Positions 53,221 to 62,184 of a DNA stretch of 64,000 bases are shown piece by piece. The notes under the pieces are model-generated. The model worked only from the letters and a program-made list of their open reading frames with translations. It was not told the origin of the DNA and searched no databases. This DNA comes from Microbacterium halimionae (GTDB lineage: Bacteria > Actinomycetota > Actinomycetes > Actinomycetales > Microbacteriaceae): the NCBI RefSeq assembly GCF_011761265.1, contig NZ_JAAOZB010000002.1:992001-1056000 (forward strand), written 5' to 3'. Position 1 is the stretch's first letter. The number at the start of each line of letters is the position of its first letter. The translations under genes were made by a program, and so were the position numbers.

Positions 53221-54006
53221 TCAGCTCGTGGCGCGAGCCGAATAGCGCCCGTGTTCGCTGGACAGCGAAATCTTCATGCCGAACGTTTCGGTCAATGCCT
53301 CAGAAGTGAGCGTCTCCGAGAGCGGGCCCGAAGCGATGATTCGCCCGTCGCGCATCAAGAGGACGTGAGTGAACCCGACCGGGATCTCTTCGACGTGATG
53401 GGTCACCATGATCATGGCCGGCGTCGAGGGAGCTTGCGCGTACCCGCCTAGCAGGGTCAACAGCTCCTCTCGGGCACCAAGGTCAAGGCTTGCACTCGGC
53501 TCATCGAGCAGCAGGAGTTCAGGGTCGGTCATGACAGCGCGCGCGATCTGGACTCTCTTCTGTTCTCCATCTGAGAGTGTGCCAAATGTGCGATCAGCAA
53601 GGTGGTCGAGCTTCCACTCCGCCAACACGCGCAGTGCACGCCGCTCATCGACATTCTCGTAAGACTCGTTCCACCTGCCAACGACAGAGAACGCCGCAGT
53701 GAGAACGACGTTGAGGACTGTCTCGTTGGGCGGGACTCGCTTCGCGAGCGCGGATGAAGCGAAGCCGATGCGTGGCCGTAGTTCAAATACGTCGGTGCGT
53801 CCAAGCCGCTCACCCAGGATCGTCACCGAACCACTCGTCGGGTGATCAAGCGTGTCCGCAAGCTGGAGCAGCGTCGTCTTGCCTGCACCGTTGGGTCCAA
53901 GAATCACCCAACGCTGATCATCGGCGACCTGCCAATCCAGGTGGGAAACGATCTCCCGGGCGTTTCGGCGGACGACAACGTCAGAGAAATCGAGAACCTG
54001 CGTCAT
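53221..54006 (-). CDS. ABC transporter ATP-binding protein
   Basis: 261 residues. Walker [14 protein letters not shown] (about 36-48), signature [14 protein letters not shown], Walker [13 protein letters not shown] and the switch His in [10 protein letters not shown]. It stands alone, with no permease gene beside it; similar stand-alone proteins (ModF or YlmA type) are common and their role is unclear. Confidence 0.9.
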   Translation of the reverse strand: MTQVLDFSDVVVRRNAREIVSHLDWQVADDQRWVILGPNGAGKTTLLQLADTLDHPTSGSVTILGERLGRTDVFELRPRIGFASSALAKRVPPNETVLNVVLTAAFSVVGRWNESYENVDERRALRVLAEWKLDHLADRTFGTLSDGEQKRVQIARAVMTDPELLLLDEPSASLDLGAREELLTLLGGYAQAPSTPAMIMVTHHVEEIPVGFTHVLLMRDGRIIASGPLSETLTSEALTETFGMKISLSSEHGRYSARATS

Positions 54007-54012
54007 ACCTCA

Positions 54013-54018
54013 ACCTTA
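54013..54018 (-). promoter_or_regulatory. Putative leaderless -10 hexamer for the ABC gene
   Basis: TAAGGT on the minus strand six bases before the ATG at 54006; it overlaps the end of glgA. Confidence 0.4.
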
Positions 54019-55209
54019 ACGGCCAGCCGCCGTAACCTCTGCGTACAACGCCGCAGTCTGAGCGGCAATCGAATCCCAACTGAAGTCTTCTGCGGCTCGC
54101 TTCCGACCAGCCGCGCCGTACGCTGCCGCCTGATCACGATCGCTGACGACTTCCTGCAGAGCGCGTGCAAGATCTGCGACGAATTCGTCAGGGTTCACGG
54201 GAGTTCCCGTACCATCTTGCAGCTGTTCGATCGGAACGATCCGGCCGGTGATCCCATCGAGCACAACTTCGGGAATTCCACCCGTTGCAGTACCAACCAC
54301 TGCCGCACCACAGGCCATTGCCTCAAGATTCACAATGCCCAACGGCTCATAAATCGACGGGCACACAAAGGTCGTTGCGGAGGTCAAAATTACGCAGAGG
54401 TCACGACGTGGCAGGTGTCGATCAATCCACACAACGCCAGTTCGAGTGCTTTGGAGCGCAGCAACGAGGGCCTCCACCTCAGCCAGAATCTCTGGTGTGT
54501 CAGGCGCGCCCGCGCAGAGGACTATCTGAACTTCAGGCGGAAGCTGCTCGACGGCACGCAAGAGGTAAGGGAGGCCCTTCTGTCTCGTGATTCGTCCAAC
54601 GAAGACAACAGAAGGACGCTCGGGATCGATGCCCAGCTCTCGCAGCACGTCATTGTCATGCTCCGGATGCCACGCCTCCACATCAATACCGTTGTAGATA
54701 ACGCGAACCTTTTCCGGGTCCAGATCCGGGTAGCTGCGCAGAATATCGCGGCGCATTCCGTCGCTCACCGCCACAACAGCTGCTGCCGACTCGTATGCCG
54801 TTTTCTCGATATAGCTAGAGACGGCGTACCCGCCGCCCAGCTGCTCCGCCTTCCACGGACGCAAAGGCTCGAGGCTGTGTGCCGTGACGATGTGAGGGAT
54901 GCCATGAAGAAGCGATGCGACGTGTCCGGCGAAGTTCGCGTACCAGGTGTGGGTGTGAACCACATCGGCCCCCGCAACGTCGGAGACGATTTCGAGATCG
55001 ATACCCAACGTCTGTATCGCTGGATTCGTAGCGGCCAATTCTTGCGGGACCGTGTACGACGTGGTGTCTGATTCGTCGCGATCGGCGCCAAAGGCTCGCA
55101 CCCTGACATCAAGCGTCGCACGGAGAGCTTTGACAAGTTCGGTGACGTGCACTCCGGCACCACCATAAATTTCGGGTGGATATTCCTTGGAGACGATATC
55201 GACGCGCAT
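54016..55209 (-). CDS. glgA: Glycogen synthase / alpha-glucosyltransferase (GT4, actinobacterial GlgA/GlgM type)
   Basis: 397 residues, a GT-B glycosyltransferase starting MRVDIVSKEYPPEIYGGAGV with the glycine loop. Other segments: HTHTWYANFAG, NGIDVEAWHP, VVFVGRITRQKGLPYLLRAV, and the E-x7-E end CPSIYEPLGIVNLEAM. Actinobacterial relatives (GlgM) use ADP-glucose for maltose 1-phosphate or glycogen. A longer frame to 55341 would overlap glgC. It is divergent from glgC, which makes its donor. Confidence 0.92.
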   Translation of the reverse strand: MRVDIVSKEYPPEIYGGAGVHVTELVKALRATLDVRVRAFGADRDESDTTSYTVPQELAATNPAIQTLGIDLEIVSDVAGADVVHTHTWYANFAGHVASLLHGIPHIVTAHSLEPLRPWKAEQLGGGYAVSSYIEKTAYESAAAVVAVSDGMRRDILRSYPDLDPEKVRVIYNGIDVEAWHPEHDNDVLRELGIDPERPSVVFVGRITRQKGLPYLLRAVEQLPPEVQIVLCAGAPDTPEILAEVEALVAALQSTRTGVVWIDRHLPRRDLCVILTSATTFVCPSIYEPLGIVNLEAMACGAAVVGTATGGIPEVVLDGITGRIVPIEQLQDGTGTPVNPDEFVADLARALQEVVSDRDQAAAYGAAGRKRAAEDFSWDSIAAQTAALYAEVTAAGR

Positions 55210-55216
55210 GTCAAGG

Positions 55217-55222
55217 ACGCTA
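55217..55222 (-). promoter_or_regulatory. Putative leaderless -10 hexamer for glgA
   Basis: TAGCGT on the minus strand seven bases before the ATG at 55209. Confidence 0.45.
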
Positions 55223-55243
55223 GTACACGCGCGGTGGGGGGCA

Positions 55244-55249
55244 TAGTCT
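55244..55249 (+). promoter_or_regulatory. Putative leaderless -10 hexamer for glgC
   Basis: TAGTCT six bases before the ATG at 55256; back to back with the glgA box. Confidence 0.45.
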
Positions 55250-55255
55250 TGGCGC

Positions 55256-56500
55256 ATGCCTGCTGCCCCCAAGGTCTTCGGAATCATTCTCGCTGGCGGA
55301 GAAGGCAAGCGCCTGATGCCGCTCACCGCCGATCGTGCCAAGCCCGCTGTGCCATTTGGAGGTCAATACCGCCTTATTGACTTCGCGATATCCAATCTCA
55401 TCAATTCAGGGCTCGGCCAGATCGTTGTGCTGACCCAATACAAGTCACACAGCCTTGATCGCCACGTGTCTCAGACGTGGCGGATGTCGCCGCTGCTTGA
55501 CTCATACGTCACATCCGTTCCGGCTCAGCAACGTCTGGGCAAGCGCTGGTTCTCCGGCTCGGCTGATGCGATTTTGCAAAGCCTCAATTTGATCAACGAT
55601 GAGAAGCCCGACATTGTCGTCGTGGTCGGCGCAGACCACGTCTATCGGATGGACTTCCGGCAGATGTTGGACGCTCACATCGAATCCGGTGCGTCAGCAA
55701 CTGTCGCCGGAATCCGACAGCCGATCGGGATGGCTAATCAGTTCGGGGTCATCGACGTCGAAGAAAGCGACCCGACTCGCATCCGTCAGTTTCTGGAGAA
55801 ACCACAGGAGATTTCCGGGCTCCCCGACAGCCCACACGAAATTCTTGCGTCAATGGGCAACTACATCTTCAACACCGATGCCCTCATCGCAGCTGTCGAA
55901 GCTGACGGTGAAATGCCGACGTCGAATCACGACATGGGCGGCGACATCGTGCCCTACTTCGTCAATCGAGGCGAAGCTGCCGTCTATGACATGAAACGCA
56001 ACGATGTTCCCGGCTCGACCGAACGCGATCGCTCCTACTGGCGCGACGTGGGAACCATCGATTCGTTCTTCGACGCCCACATGGACCTCATCTCGACTCT
56101 GCCAATCTTCAACCTCTACAACATGCAGTGGCCTATCCACTCCCAGCTCGTCAACTCGCCGCCCGCGAAGTTCGTACGGGATTCGGTAGGCCGTATCGGC
56201 AACACGATCGATTCCATTGTTTCGCTCGGATCTGTGCTCTCTGGAACCCATCTCGAACGCAGCGTGGTTGGTCCCTGGACACTCGCCGAAGCGGGTGCGA
56301 CGGTCACAGATTCGGTCGTGTTCGACCGAGTGCACGTCGGAGCAGGCGCCCGCATTCATCGCGCAATTTTGGACAAGAACGTCGTTCTCGCTGACGGGGC
56401 GACAGTCGGTGTCGACCGCGAACGCGACCTCGCCCGCGGTTTTGCCGTCACAGAGTCCGGAATCACAGTTGTCGGAAAGAATGTCTACGTCGAAGCGTAA
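55256..56500 (+). CDS. glgC: Glucose-1-phosphate adenylyltransferase
   Basis: 414 residues. ATP plus glucose 1-phosphate to ADP-glucose, the first committed step of glycogen synthesis. N-terminal nucleotidyltransferase: [20 protein letters not shown] (glycine loop with regulator site), [35 protein letters not shown] and [10 protein letters not shown]. The C-terminal beta-helix carries [10 protein letters not shown] and similar turns. It pairs with the divergent glgA. Confidence 0.95.
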   Translation: MPAAPKVFGIILAGGEGKRLMPLTADRAKPAVPFGGQYRLIDFAISNLINSGLGQIVVLTQYKSHSLDRHVSQTWRMSPLLDSYVTSVPAQQRLGKRWFSGSADAILQSLNLINDEKPDIVVVVGADHVYRMDFRQMLDAHIESGASATVAGIRQPIGMANQFGVIDVEESDPTRIRQFLEKPQEISGLPDSPHEILASMGNYIFNTDALIAAVEADGEMPTSNHDMGGDIVPYFVNRGEAAVYDMKRNDVPGSTERDRSYWRDVGTIDSFFDAHMDLISTLPIFNLYNMQWPIHSQLVNSPPAKFVRDSVGRIGNTIDSIVSLGSVLSGTHLERSVVGPWTLAEAGATVTDSVVFDRVHVGAGARIHRAILDKNVVLADGATVGVDRERDLARGFAVTESGITVVGKNVYVEA

Positions 56501-56562
56501 AAATCACTGCCCTGCTGAGCATGATCTCCATGCTGAAGTGATTGGTCGTGCGGCGGGTTCGA

Positions 56563-56568
56563 TAGCGT
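56563..56568 (+). promoter_or_regulatory. Putative leaderless -10 hexamer for serB
   Basis: TAGCGT six bases before the GTG at 56575. Confidence 0.45.
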
Positions 56569-56574
56569 GATCTG

Positions 56575-57219
56575 GTGACAAACCGAACCAAAGCCCGTTT
56601 TCTCGTTGTACTCGACGCGGACTCGACCCTCATTCGTAATGAAGTCATTGAACTGCTCGCGGACGAGGCGGGGCGCGGGCCAGAGGTTGCAGCTGCGACT
56701 GAAGCAGCGATGCGAGGAGAGGTCGACTTCGCCACCAGCCTTAGGTCGCGTGTTTCAGCACTTCGCGGTGTCCCGACGACTTCTTTTTCGAACGTGCTGT
56801 CCCGCATTGAGCCGACACCAGGGGTCAAAGATCTCACGATGGCGGTCCACGAGCGTGGCGGCATCGTCGGTGTGGTCTCTGGCGGCTTCCACGAGATACT
56901 CGACACCGTTGCACCGGAGCTCGGGGTCGATGTGTGGCGTGCCAACCGGCTTGACGTCGCAGACGGAATGCTCTCCGGATTGGTGCGCGGGGAGATTGTC
57001 GACGCTCAGGTGAAAGCAGACACGCTTCTCGAATGGGCACGCGAATACGGAGTTGACCAGCAGCGCACTCTCGCCATCGGGGACGGCTCAAACGATCTGC
57101 GGATGATGGGGGTCGCGGCGCTCGGCTTGGCCTTCAACGCCAAGCCGCTCGTCAAGTCTCAGGCAGATCTCGTGATCGGTCGACTCGATCTGGCCGAGGT
57201 TATTCCTCTACTCCCCTGA
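56575..57219 (+). CDS. serB: Phosphoserine phosphatase
   Basis: 214 residues. HAD core with LDADSTLIRNE (nucleophile Asp, DxDST form), cap FATSLRSRVSALRG, VVSGGFHEIL (motif II), Lys in VKADTLL and IGDGSNDLRMM (motif IV). Last step of serine synthesis. It has no N-terminal ACT domain. Independent of the glycogen genes upstream by 74 bases. Confidence 0.93.
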   Translation: MTNRTKARFLVVLDADSTLIRNEVIELLADEAGRGPEVAAATEAAMRGEVDFATSLRSRVSALRGVPTTSFSNVLSRIEPTPGVKDLTMAVHERGGIVGVVSGGFHEILDTVAPELGVDVWRANRLDVADGMLSGLVRGEIVDAQVKADTLLEWAREYGVDQQRTLAIGDGSNDLRMMGVAALGLAFNAKPLVKSQADLVIGRLDLAEVIPLLP

Positions 57220-57265
57220 GATGAGCCGACGGAGGCTCCCGAGGAGATACCAGCGGCGTCACGAA

Positions 57266-57976
57266 TCAGTGGCCCATTCCGAGGCCACCGTCGACGGGGA
57301 TCACAGCACCTGAGATGTATGCCGCGTCATCAGAAGCCAGCCACGTGACGACACCGGCTACCTCATCGGCCGTAGCGAACCGTCCAGCCGGGATGCTGCG
57401 CTTGTATTCAGCCTGAGTCTCTTCAGCGAGGGCAGCGGTCATATCAGTTTCGATAAACCCTGGAGCGACGACGTTCGCGGTAATGCCGCGCGACCCCAGT
57501 TCACGGGTTAGTGATCTTGCGAAGCCAACAAGACCACTCTTCGAACTCGCATAGTTAATCTGCCCCGCAGAGCCGTACAACCCAACAACGCTAGAGATGA
57601 GGATGACGCGTCCCCAGCGAGCTTTGAGCATGCCTTTCGACGCCCTCTTCACGACGCGAAATGCGCCGCCGAGGTTTGTCGCAACGACGGAGTCGAAGTC
57701 GTCCTCGGACATGCGCAGAAGGAGAGTGTCTTTCGTGATGCCAGCATTGGCAACCACGACTTCAATCGGGCCTAGCTCTCGCTCGATCTCAGAAAATGCG
57801 ATGTTTATGCTGGCTGCATCGGTGACATCGGCCCGCACTGTGAGGGTCCCTTCGGGCCCTTCACCCGACCGTGCTGTGACAGCGACCTTCGCACCTTCGG
57901 CTACGAAACGCGCAGCGATCGCGCGGCCAATCCCACGATTTCCGCCGGTGACAACCACAACACGACCTGAAGACAC
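57266..57976 (-). CDS. fabG: 3-oxoacyl-ACP reductase-like SDR
   Basis: 236 residues. VVTGGNRGIGRAIA (NADPH site), VVANAGITKDTLL, active-site ILISSVVGLYGSAGQINYASSKSG split by the Ser-Tyr-Lys triad, and PGFIETDMTAAL. Typical FabG size and motifs; in actinobacteria FabG sits alone or with inhA, here it is alone. It could also be another 3-ketoacyl reductase. A GGGAG site precedes the start. Confidence 0.9.
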   Translation of the reverse strand: MSSGRVVVVTGGNRGIGRAIAARFVAEGAKVAVTARSGEGPEGTLTVRADVTDAASINIAFSEIERELGPIEVVVANAGITKDTLLLRMSEDDFDSVVATNLGGAFRVVKRASKGMLKARWGRVILISSVVGLYGSAGQINYASSKSGLVGFARSLTRELGSRGITANVVAPGFIETDMTAALAEETQAEYKRSIPAGRFATADEVAGVVTWLASDDAAYISGAVIPVDGGLGMGH

Positions 57977-58030
57977 AACAACTCCCGAGAAAAGAAAGAA
58001 AAGGGTCTGACCAGCCTATCGATCCGAGGT

Positions 58031-58059
58031 TTGACACTTGGTGCTCACACTGCGAATCT
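58031..58059 (+). promoter_or_regulatory. Sigma-70-type promoter for the DUF4190 gene
   Basis: TTGACA (58031-58036), 17-base spacer, GAATCT (58054-58059). The mRNA would start near 58066 and include the AAAGGGA ribosome site. Confidence 0.45.
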
Positions 58060-58085
58060 GAAAGAAACAACGAAAGGGAACTACC

Positions 58086-58526
58086 GTGAGCACTAACGAG
58101 CCCAACAGTGGGCAGCCCGGCTACAGTTCCGACTCACCCGCACCGCCAGCTCCTCCCACTCCGCCCGCACCGCCCACTCCCCCCACTCCGGATAAGTACT
58201 CGCCACCGGCGCCGTATCAAGGTCCTGGTTATGCATACCCGCCGCAAGCACCAACGAACTCGCTCGCAATCATTGCTTTTGTGTCATCGCTCGTTGGACT
58301 GACGGTCCTTCCATTCGTAGGTTCTGTTGCCGCGGTCATCATGGGGCATATTTCGCTGAAACAGCTCAAAACCAGCGCTGAGTCCGGGCGTGGTTTCGCG
58401 CTTGCCGGAACCATCATCGGGTGGGTTGGCGTGGGGCTGGGTGTTTTGACCATCGTCGGGATCTTGCTCTTCTTCCTTTTTGTCTTCGGCGTCGCGGCAT
58501 CTTCGTCGGGTGGCTACTACTCTTGA
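58086..58526 (+). CDS. DUF4190-domain membrane protein
   Basis: 146 residues. A proline-rich N-terminal half (SPAPPAPPTPPAPPTPPTPD) that is cytoplasmic or extended, then two helices of DUF4190 (LAIIAFVSSLVGLTVLPFVG, with MGHISLKQLK between) and a second helical segment with GWVGVGLGVLTIVGILLFF. The DUF4190 motif GHxALxQ(I/L) is kept as GHISLKQL. Function unknown. Confidence 0.87.
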   Translation: MSTNEPNSGQPGYSSDSPAPPAPPTPPAPPTPPTPDKYSPPAPYQGPGYAYPPQAPTNSLAIIAFVSSLVGLTVLPFVGSVAAVIMGHISLKQLKTSAESGRGFALAGTIIGWVGVGLGVLTIVGILLFFLFVFGVAASSSGGYYS

Positions 58527-58549
58527 GAGCCCAGCACGTTGCATCGGCG

Positions 58550-58555
58550 TAGGCT
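58550..58555 (+). promoter_or_regulatory. Putative -10 hexamer for the DUF3099 operon
   Basis: TAGGCT nine bases before the GTG at 58565; the mRNA would have a leader of about two bases. Confidence 0.45.
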
Positions 58556-58564
58556 GATAGCACC

Positions 58565-58924
58565 GTGAAAACCTCGCCGAAGCCTCAATCAGCTACCTCG
58601 TTGCCGCGCGCTCCGCGCGAGGCTTCAGACGCACGCAACACGAAGTATCTCGTGATGATGGTGATTCGCGTCATCTGTTTCATTTTGATGGCAGCAATCA
58701 CGCCATATGGCTGGTATACCTGGCTCTTTGCTATCGGGGCAGTTTTCTTGCCATACGTCGCGGTTGTCGTCGCGAATGTGGGGAAGGAATCAGACGTTCC
58801 CGAGCGAGAGGTTCCCGACCGACAGATCGCGGCCGAGGACCAGGAAGTCCTTCCACAAGATGACACCCCCCTCGTCATCACGATCACTGAATCCCCGATG
58901 AATCCGGAGGATCCGTCGCGATGA
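58565..58924 (+). CDS. DUF3099-family membrane protein
   Basis: 119 residues. Two helices (MMVIRVICFILMAAITPYGW, WLFAIGAVFLPYVAVVVANVG) after a Pro/Lys-rich start and an acidic tail. Matches the DUF3099 family of actinobacteria, with unknown function. It overlaps the next gene by four bases; with SURF1 it forms an operon. Confidence 0.87.
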   Translation: MKTSPKPQSATSLPRAPREASDARNTKYLVMMVIRVICFILMAAITPYGWYTWLFAIGAVFLPYVAVVVANVGKESDVPEREVPDRQIAAEDQEVLPQDDTPLVITITESPMNPEDPSR

Positions 58925-59130
58925 GCGATGTCACGTGTTCACGCGCTGGATGCCGAGAAGCCGCTACGTCACGGATCGACTGGCGAAACCCCCGTATTCA
59001 CGATGCTGAGCGTCGGAAGACCTGGGTGGCATGCGGTGAGCATGTGCTCTTTCTGCGTGACTATCTTTCGAGCCGTGGATTTCCGGTAGAGGCCCAAGCG
59101 CTCGTGAGCTCTGCGGAGGAAAAGGCGTGA
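58921..59130 (+). CDS. Conserved small Cys/His protein
   Basis: 69 residues. Two cysteines near the N-terminus (VTCSRAGCREAA) and WVACGEHV later give a C-x4-C/C-x2-H set that may bind a metal. Small proteins like this lie beside SURF1 in other actinobacteria. It overlaps both neighbours by four bases, so all three are translated together. Confidence 0.75.
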   Translation: MSDVTCSRAGCREAATSRIDWRNPRIHDAERRKTWVACGEHVLFLRDYLSSRGFPVEAQALVSSAEEKA

Positions 59131-59987
59131 GCAACACCCTTAGCCCGTCCGCGCGAACCAGATGGCGTTGGGCGGGGTACATCGCTATCGCGATCGTTTT
59201 CGCGATCGTTTGTGCCTATTTGTCCCATTGGCAATTCAGTCGAAACTCGGATCGAAACGCCGAGCTCGCCCTGGTTGCGCTGAACTACGACGCTGAAGCC
59301 GTGCCGGTCGAAGAACTGATCCCTGAGCCGGATGTCTTCTCTCCCAGCGACGAGTGGCATCCGGTGACTCTTCAAGGCCACTACATCGAGGATGAGCAGC
59401 TGCTCGTGCGAAATCGTGCGCGAGGTGGCACATCAGCATTTGAGGTGCTGGTGCCTTTTGAATTGACGAGCGGACGCGTGTTCCTCGTCAATCGCGGCTG
59501 GATTCCGCCAGGAGAAGGTGCGCTCCCCGAAGACATCCCCGCAGCACCCTCCGGAGAAGTCACTGTCACCGCACGAATTCGCGATGGTGAAGCGCTCCCG
59601 ACATCCGGACGCTCGGCACCTGAGGGACAGGTACCGACGATAAATCTTTCTCTCATCGATGGGATCGTCGACTCGACTATCGACACCAGCGCATATCTCT
59701 TGATGGAATCGGAAAGTCCCGCGCCAGCAACATCACCGAATACTATTGAATCTCCATCAGACGACCCTGGGCCGTACCTTTCATACGCTGTGCAGTGGAT
59801 TCTTTTCGCGGTGATGGGCTTTATCTTTATCGGCTACATCATTCGAACAGAACGCAAGCACCGTCGCGAAGACGAGGAATCAGACGACGAAAGTCCCGGC
59901 GACGAGCACCAACGGCGGCCGCTGTTCGCACGCAGCCGCGACCGAGATATGCAAGACGAAGACGCGCTTCTCGACCACGCGCGCTGA
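59127..59987 (+). CDS. SURF1-family cytochrome oxidase assembly protein
   Basis: 286 residues. Two helices at the ends (YIAIAIVFAIVCAYLSHWQF and VQWILFAVMGFIFIGYII) enclose an outer domain with the SURF1 features HPVTLQGHYIEDEQLLVRNR, VFLVNRGWIPPG and TVTARIRDGEALP. SURF1 helps heme a insertion into cytochrome aa3 oxidase. A charged Arg/Asp/Glu-rich tail follows. Confidence 0.92.
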   Translation: MSNTLSPSARTRWRWAGYIAIAIVFAIVCAYLSHWQFSRNSDRNAELALVALNYDAEAVPVEELIPEPDVFSPSDEWHPVTLQGHYIEDEQLLVRNRARGGTSAFEVLVPFELTSGRVFLVNRGWIPPGEGALPEDIPAAPSGEVTVTARIRDGEALPTSGRSAPEGQVPTINLSLIDGIVDSTIDTSAYLLMESESPAPATSPNTIESPSDDPGPYLSYAVQWILFAVMGFIFIGYIIRTERKHRREDEESDDESPGDEHQRRPLFARSRDRDMQDEDALLDHAR

Positions 59988-61586
59988 TTACGCGAGCGTG
60001 ATCAGGTCGACGTAGTCGCGACCCCAGATGTCTTCGACACCATCGGGCAAGATTAGGACCCGTTCCGGGTTCAACGCTTCTACAGCGCCTGCATCGTGGG
60101 AGACCAAAACAACAGCTCCTTCGTAGTGTGCAAGCGCGTCGAGGATCTCGTCCCGTGATGCGGGGTCAAGGTTGTTCGTTGGCTCGTCGAGAAGCAACAT
60201 GTTCGCCGATGAAACCACGAGCGTTGCAAGCGAAAGACGTGTCTTTTCACCGCCGGAAAGAACTCCTGCTGGCTTCAGCACATCATCTCCCGTGAAGAGG
60301 AACGATCCGAGAACCTTGCGGGCTTCTGTCGCAGTAATGTTGGGCGCCGAGGACATCATGTTCTCGAGCACGGAACGATTAACGTCGAGATTTTCGTGCT
60401 CCTGGGCGTAGTAACCAATCTTCAACCCATGGCCCGGTTCGAGCTGTCCGGTATCAGGTGCATCGACGCCGGCGAGAATTCGCAAAAGAGTCGTCTTACC
60501 CGCTCCATTGAGGCCGAGCACAACAACTTTCGACCCGCGGTCAATTGCAAGATCCACGTCGGTGAAGATCTCAAGCGAGCCATAAGACTTGGAGAGTCCC
60601 GAGGCCATGAGGGGAGTCTTTCCGCACGCAGCTGGTTTCGGGAAGCGAAGCTTCGCGACGCGCTCATCTTGACGCACATCGTCGAGGCCAGAAAGCATCT
60701 TCTCCGCACGCGCGACCATCTGGTGTGCTGCAGCCGCCTTCGATGCCTTTGCGCCGAATTTTGCCGCCTGCAGCTGGAGAGCCGTGGCTTTCTTCTCGAC
60801 GTTGACGCGCTCTTTCTTACGCCGCTCTTCGTCAGCCACGCGCTGCCGAAGGTAGTTCTTCCAATTCATGTTGTAGACGTCGATGCTTTGGCGATTAGCG
60901 TCGAGATAGAAAACGCGGTTGACGGTCTCCCCCACGAGTTCAACATCGTGACTGATCACGATTAGCCCGCCTTTGTACCCCTTCAGGAACTCACGAAGCC
61001 ACACGACTGAATCTGCGTCGAGGTGGTTTGTTGGCTCGTCGAGAATCATCGTCTGTGCGTCAGAGAACAGGATGCGGGCAAGTTCGATGCGACGACGCTG
61101 ACCGCCTGAGAGCGTCTTCAGCGGCTGATCGAGAATGCGGTCCGGCAGCGAGAGGTTGTGAGAGATCGATGCGGCCTCGGCCTCTGCAGTGTATCCACCG
61201 AGAGATTCGAAGCGCTCCATCAGGTTGCCGTATCTCCGCATTGCGCGATCCGCGACATCAGGGTCTTCATCAGCCATCGCTAGCGAGGCCTCAACCATCC
61301 CAAGTGAGATTGTTCCCAATCCTCGCGCGTCGAGAATTCGAGTGCGTGCAAGCATCTCGGGGTCTCCCGAACGCGGGTCTTGAGGCAGATACCCCAGCTC
61401 CCCACGACGTTCGACGCCACCATCGGCTGGGAGCAGGTCGCCAGCAAGCACTTTGGTAAGAGTGGTCTTACCCGCTCCGTTTCGTCCGACGAGTCCGATC
61501 TTGTCGCCGTCCGACACTCGAAAAGAGACGTCTGACATCAGCACGCGGGCGCCCACGCGAATTTCTAGGTCGTGCACCGCGAGCAC
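59988..61586 (-). CDS. ABC-F family ATPase
   Basis: 532 residues with two ABC domains: Walker [13 protein letters not shown] and [12 protein letters not shown], signatures LSGGQRRRIELAR and LSGGEKTRLSLA, and Walker B ILDEPTNHLD and LLDEPTNNLD. The linker between is charged (VADEERRKKERVNVEKKA), as in ABC-F translation factors or antibiotic-resistance proteins. No membrane part. The start at GTG 61586 gives the usual length; a longer frame to 61670 adds unrelated sequence. Confidence 0.92.
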   Translation of the reverse strand: MLAVHDLEIRVGARVLMSDVSFRVSDGDKIGLVGRNGAGKTTLTKVLAGDLLPADGGVERRGELGYLPQDPRSGDPEMLARTRILDARGLGTISLGMVEASLAMADEDPDVADRAMRRYGNLMERFESLGGYTAEAEAASISHNLSLPDRILDQPLKTLSGGQRRRIELARILFSDAQTMILDEPTNHLDADSVVWLREFLKGYKGGLIVISHDVELVGETVNRVFYLDANRQSIDVYNMNWKNYLRQRVADEERRKKERVNVEKKATALQLQAAKFGAKASKAAAAHQMVARAEKMLSGLDDVRQDERVAKLRFPKPAACGKTPLMASGLSKSYGSLEIFTDVDLAIDRGSKVVVLGLNGAGKTTLLRILAGVDAPDTGQLEPGHGLKIGYYAQEHENLDVNRSVLENMMSSAPNITATEARKVLGSFLFTGDDVLKPAGVLSGGEKTRLSLATLVVSSANMLLLDEPTNNLDPASRDEILDALAHYEGAVVLVSHDAGAVEALNPERVLILPDGVEDIWGRDYVDLITLA

Positions 61587-61786
61587 AGTGATCGTCCGTT
61601 TCTTTTGGGGGCAGGGAACAAAAATGACCGATGGCCAGCCCTCTAGTGTATCGGAGAGAGCGGCGAGCACGCTCCACTCGCACTTCCCAGGTCAGGTCAT
61701 CTCCTGTCTATCGTCGGTTTGGCCCGACACACCGCATGATCATCCGTCGGCTTCTTCGGCAACGACAAGTAGCCTGCGCCGACCGA

Positions 61787-61830
61787 CAAAAAAAGGTGGT
61801 TCTCCAAAACTTTTTGAGAACCACCTCTTT
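61787..61830 (-). terminator. Terminator of the suf operon
   Basis: Stem GGTGGTTCTC/GAGAACCACC extended by CAAAA/TTTTG (61794-61826), followed on the minus strand by a run of T (plus-strand A run at 61787-61794). It lies just after the sufT stop. Confidence 0.85.
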
Positions 61831-61842
61831 TGCTAGCTAAAT

Positions 61843-62172
61843 TCAGATCGAAAACCCGAGAGCGCGCATCATGTCTCGGCCGTCGTCCGTGATTTTCTCC
61901 GGACCCCACGGCGGCATCCACACCCAATTGATGCGGAAGCGCTCTACGACGTTGTCGAGAGCCTGCGCCGTCTGCTCCTCCAGAACATCGGTAAGCGGGC
62001 AGCCTGCCGATGTGAGTGTCATGTGAATGACAAGAGCATCGTTCTCGTCATCCCACGCGAGATCATAGATGAGGCCAAGGTCCACGATGTTGATCCCGAG
62101 CTCGGGATCCATCACGTCTTTTAAGGACTCCGTGACTTCGTCAAACTTGTCCGGGCTAAGTGTCGCCGTCAT
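61843..62172 (-). CDS. sufT: MIP18/DUF59-type Fe-S assembly factor (SufT)
   Basis: 109 residues. The core motif DPELGINIVDLGLIYDL, and the cysteine segment TSAGCPLTDVL, are the DUF59 marks. SufT-like proteins mature Fe-S enzymes. It follows sufC by nine bases and may share the suf transcript, but also has its own TAGAAT hexamer. Confidence 0.9.
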   Translation of the reverse strand: MTATLSPDKFDEVTESLKDVMDPELGINIVDLGLIYDLAWDDENDALVIHMTLTSAGCPLTDVLEEQTAQALDNVVERFRINWVWMPPWGPEKITDDGRDMMRALGFSI

Positions 62173-62178
62173 GATGCG

Positions 62179-62184
62179 ATTCTA
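62179..62184 (-). promoter_or_regulatory. Putative leaderless -10 hexamer for sufT
   Basis: TAGAAT on the minus strand six bases before the ATG at 62172; it overlaps the sufC stop codon. Confidence 0.4.

Noticed and set aside
53842..55071. 409-codon plus-strand frame across glgA
   Set aside because: Antisense to glgA, whose motifs are clear; composition (Cys, His, Arg rich) is that of a shadow frame.
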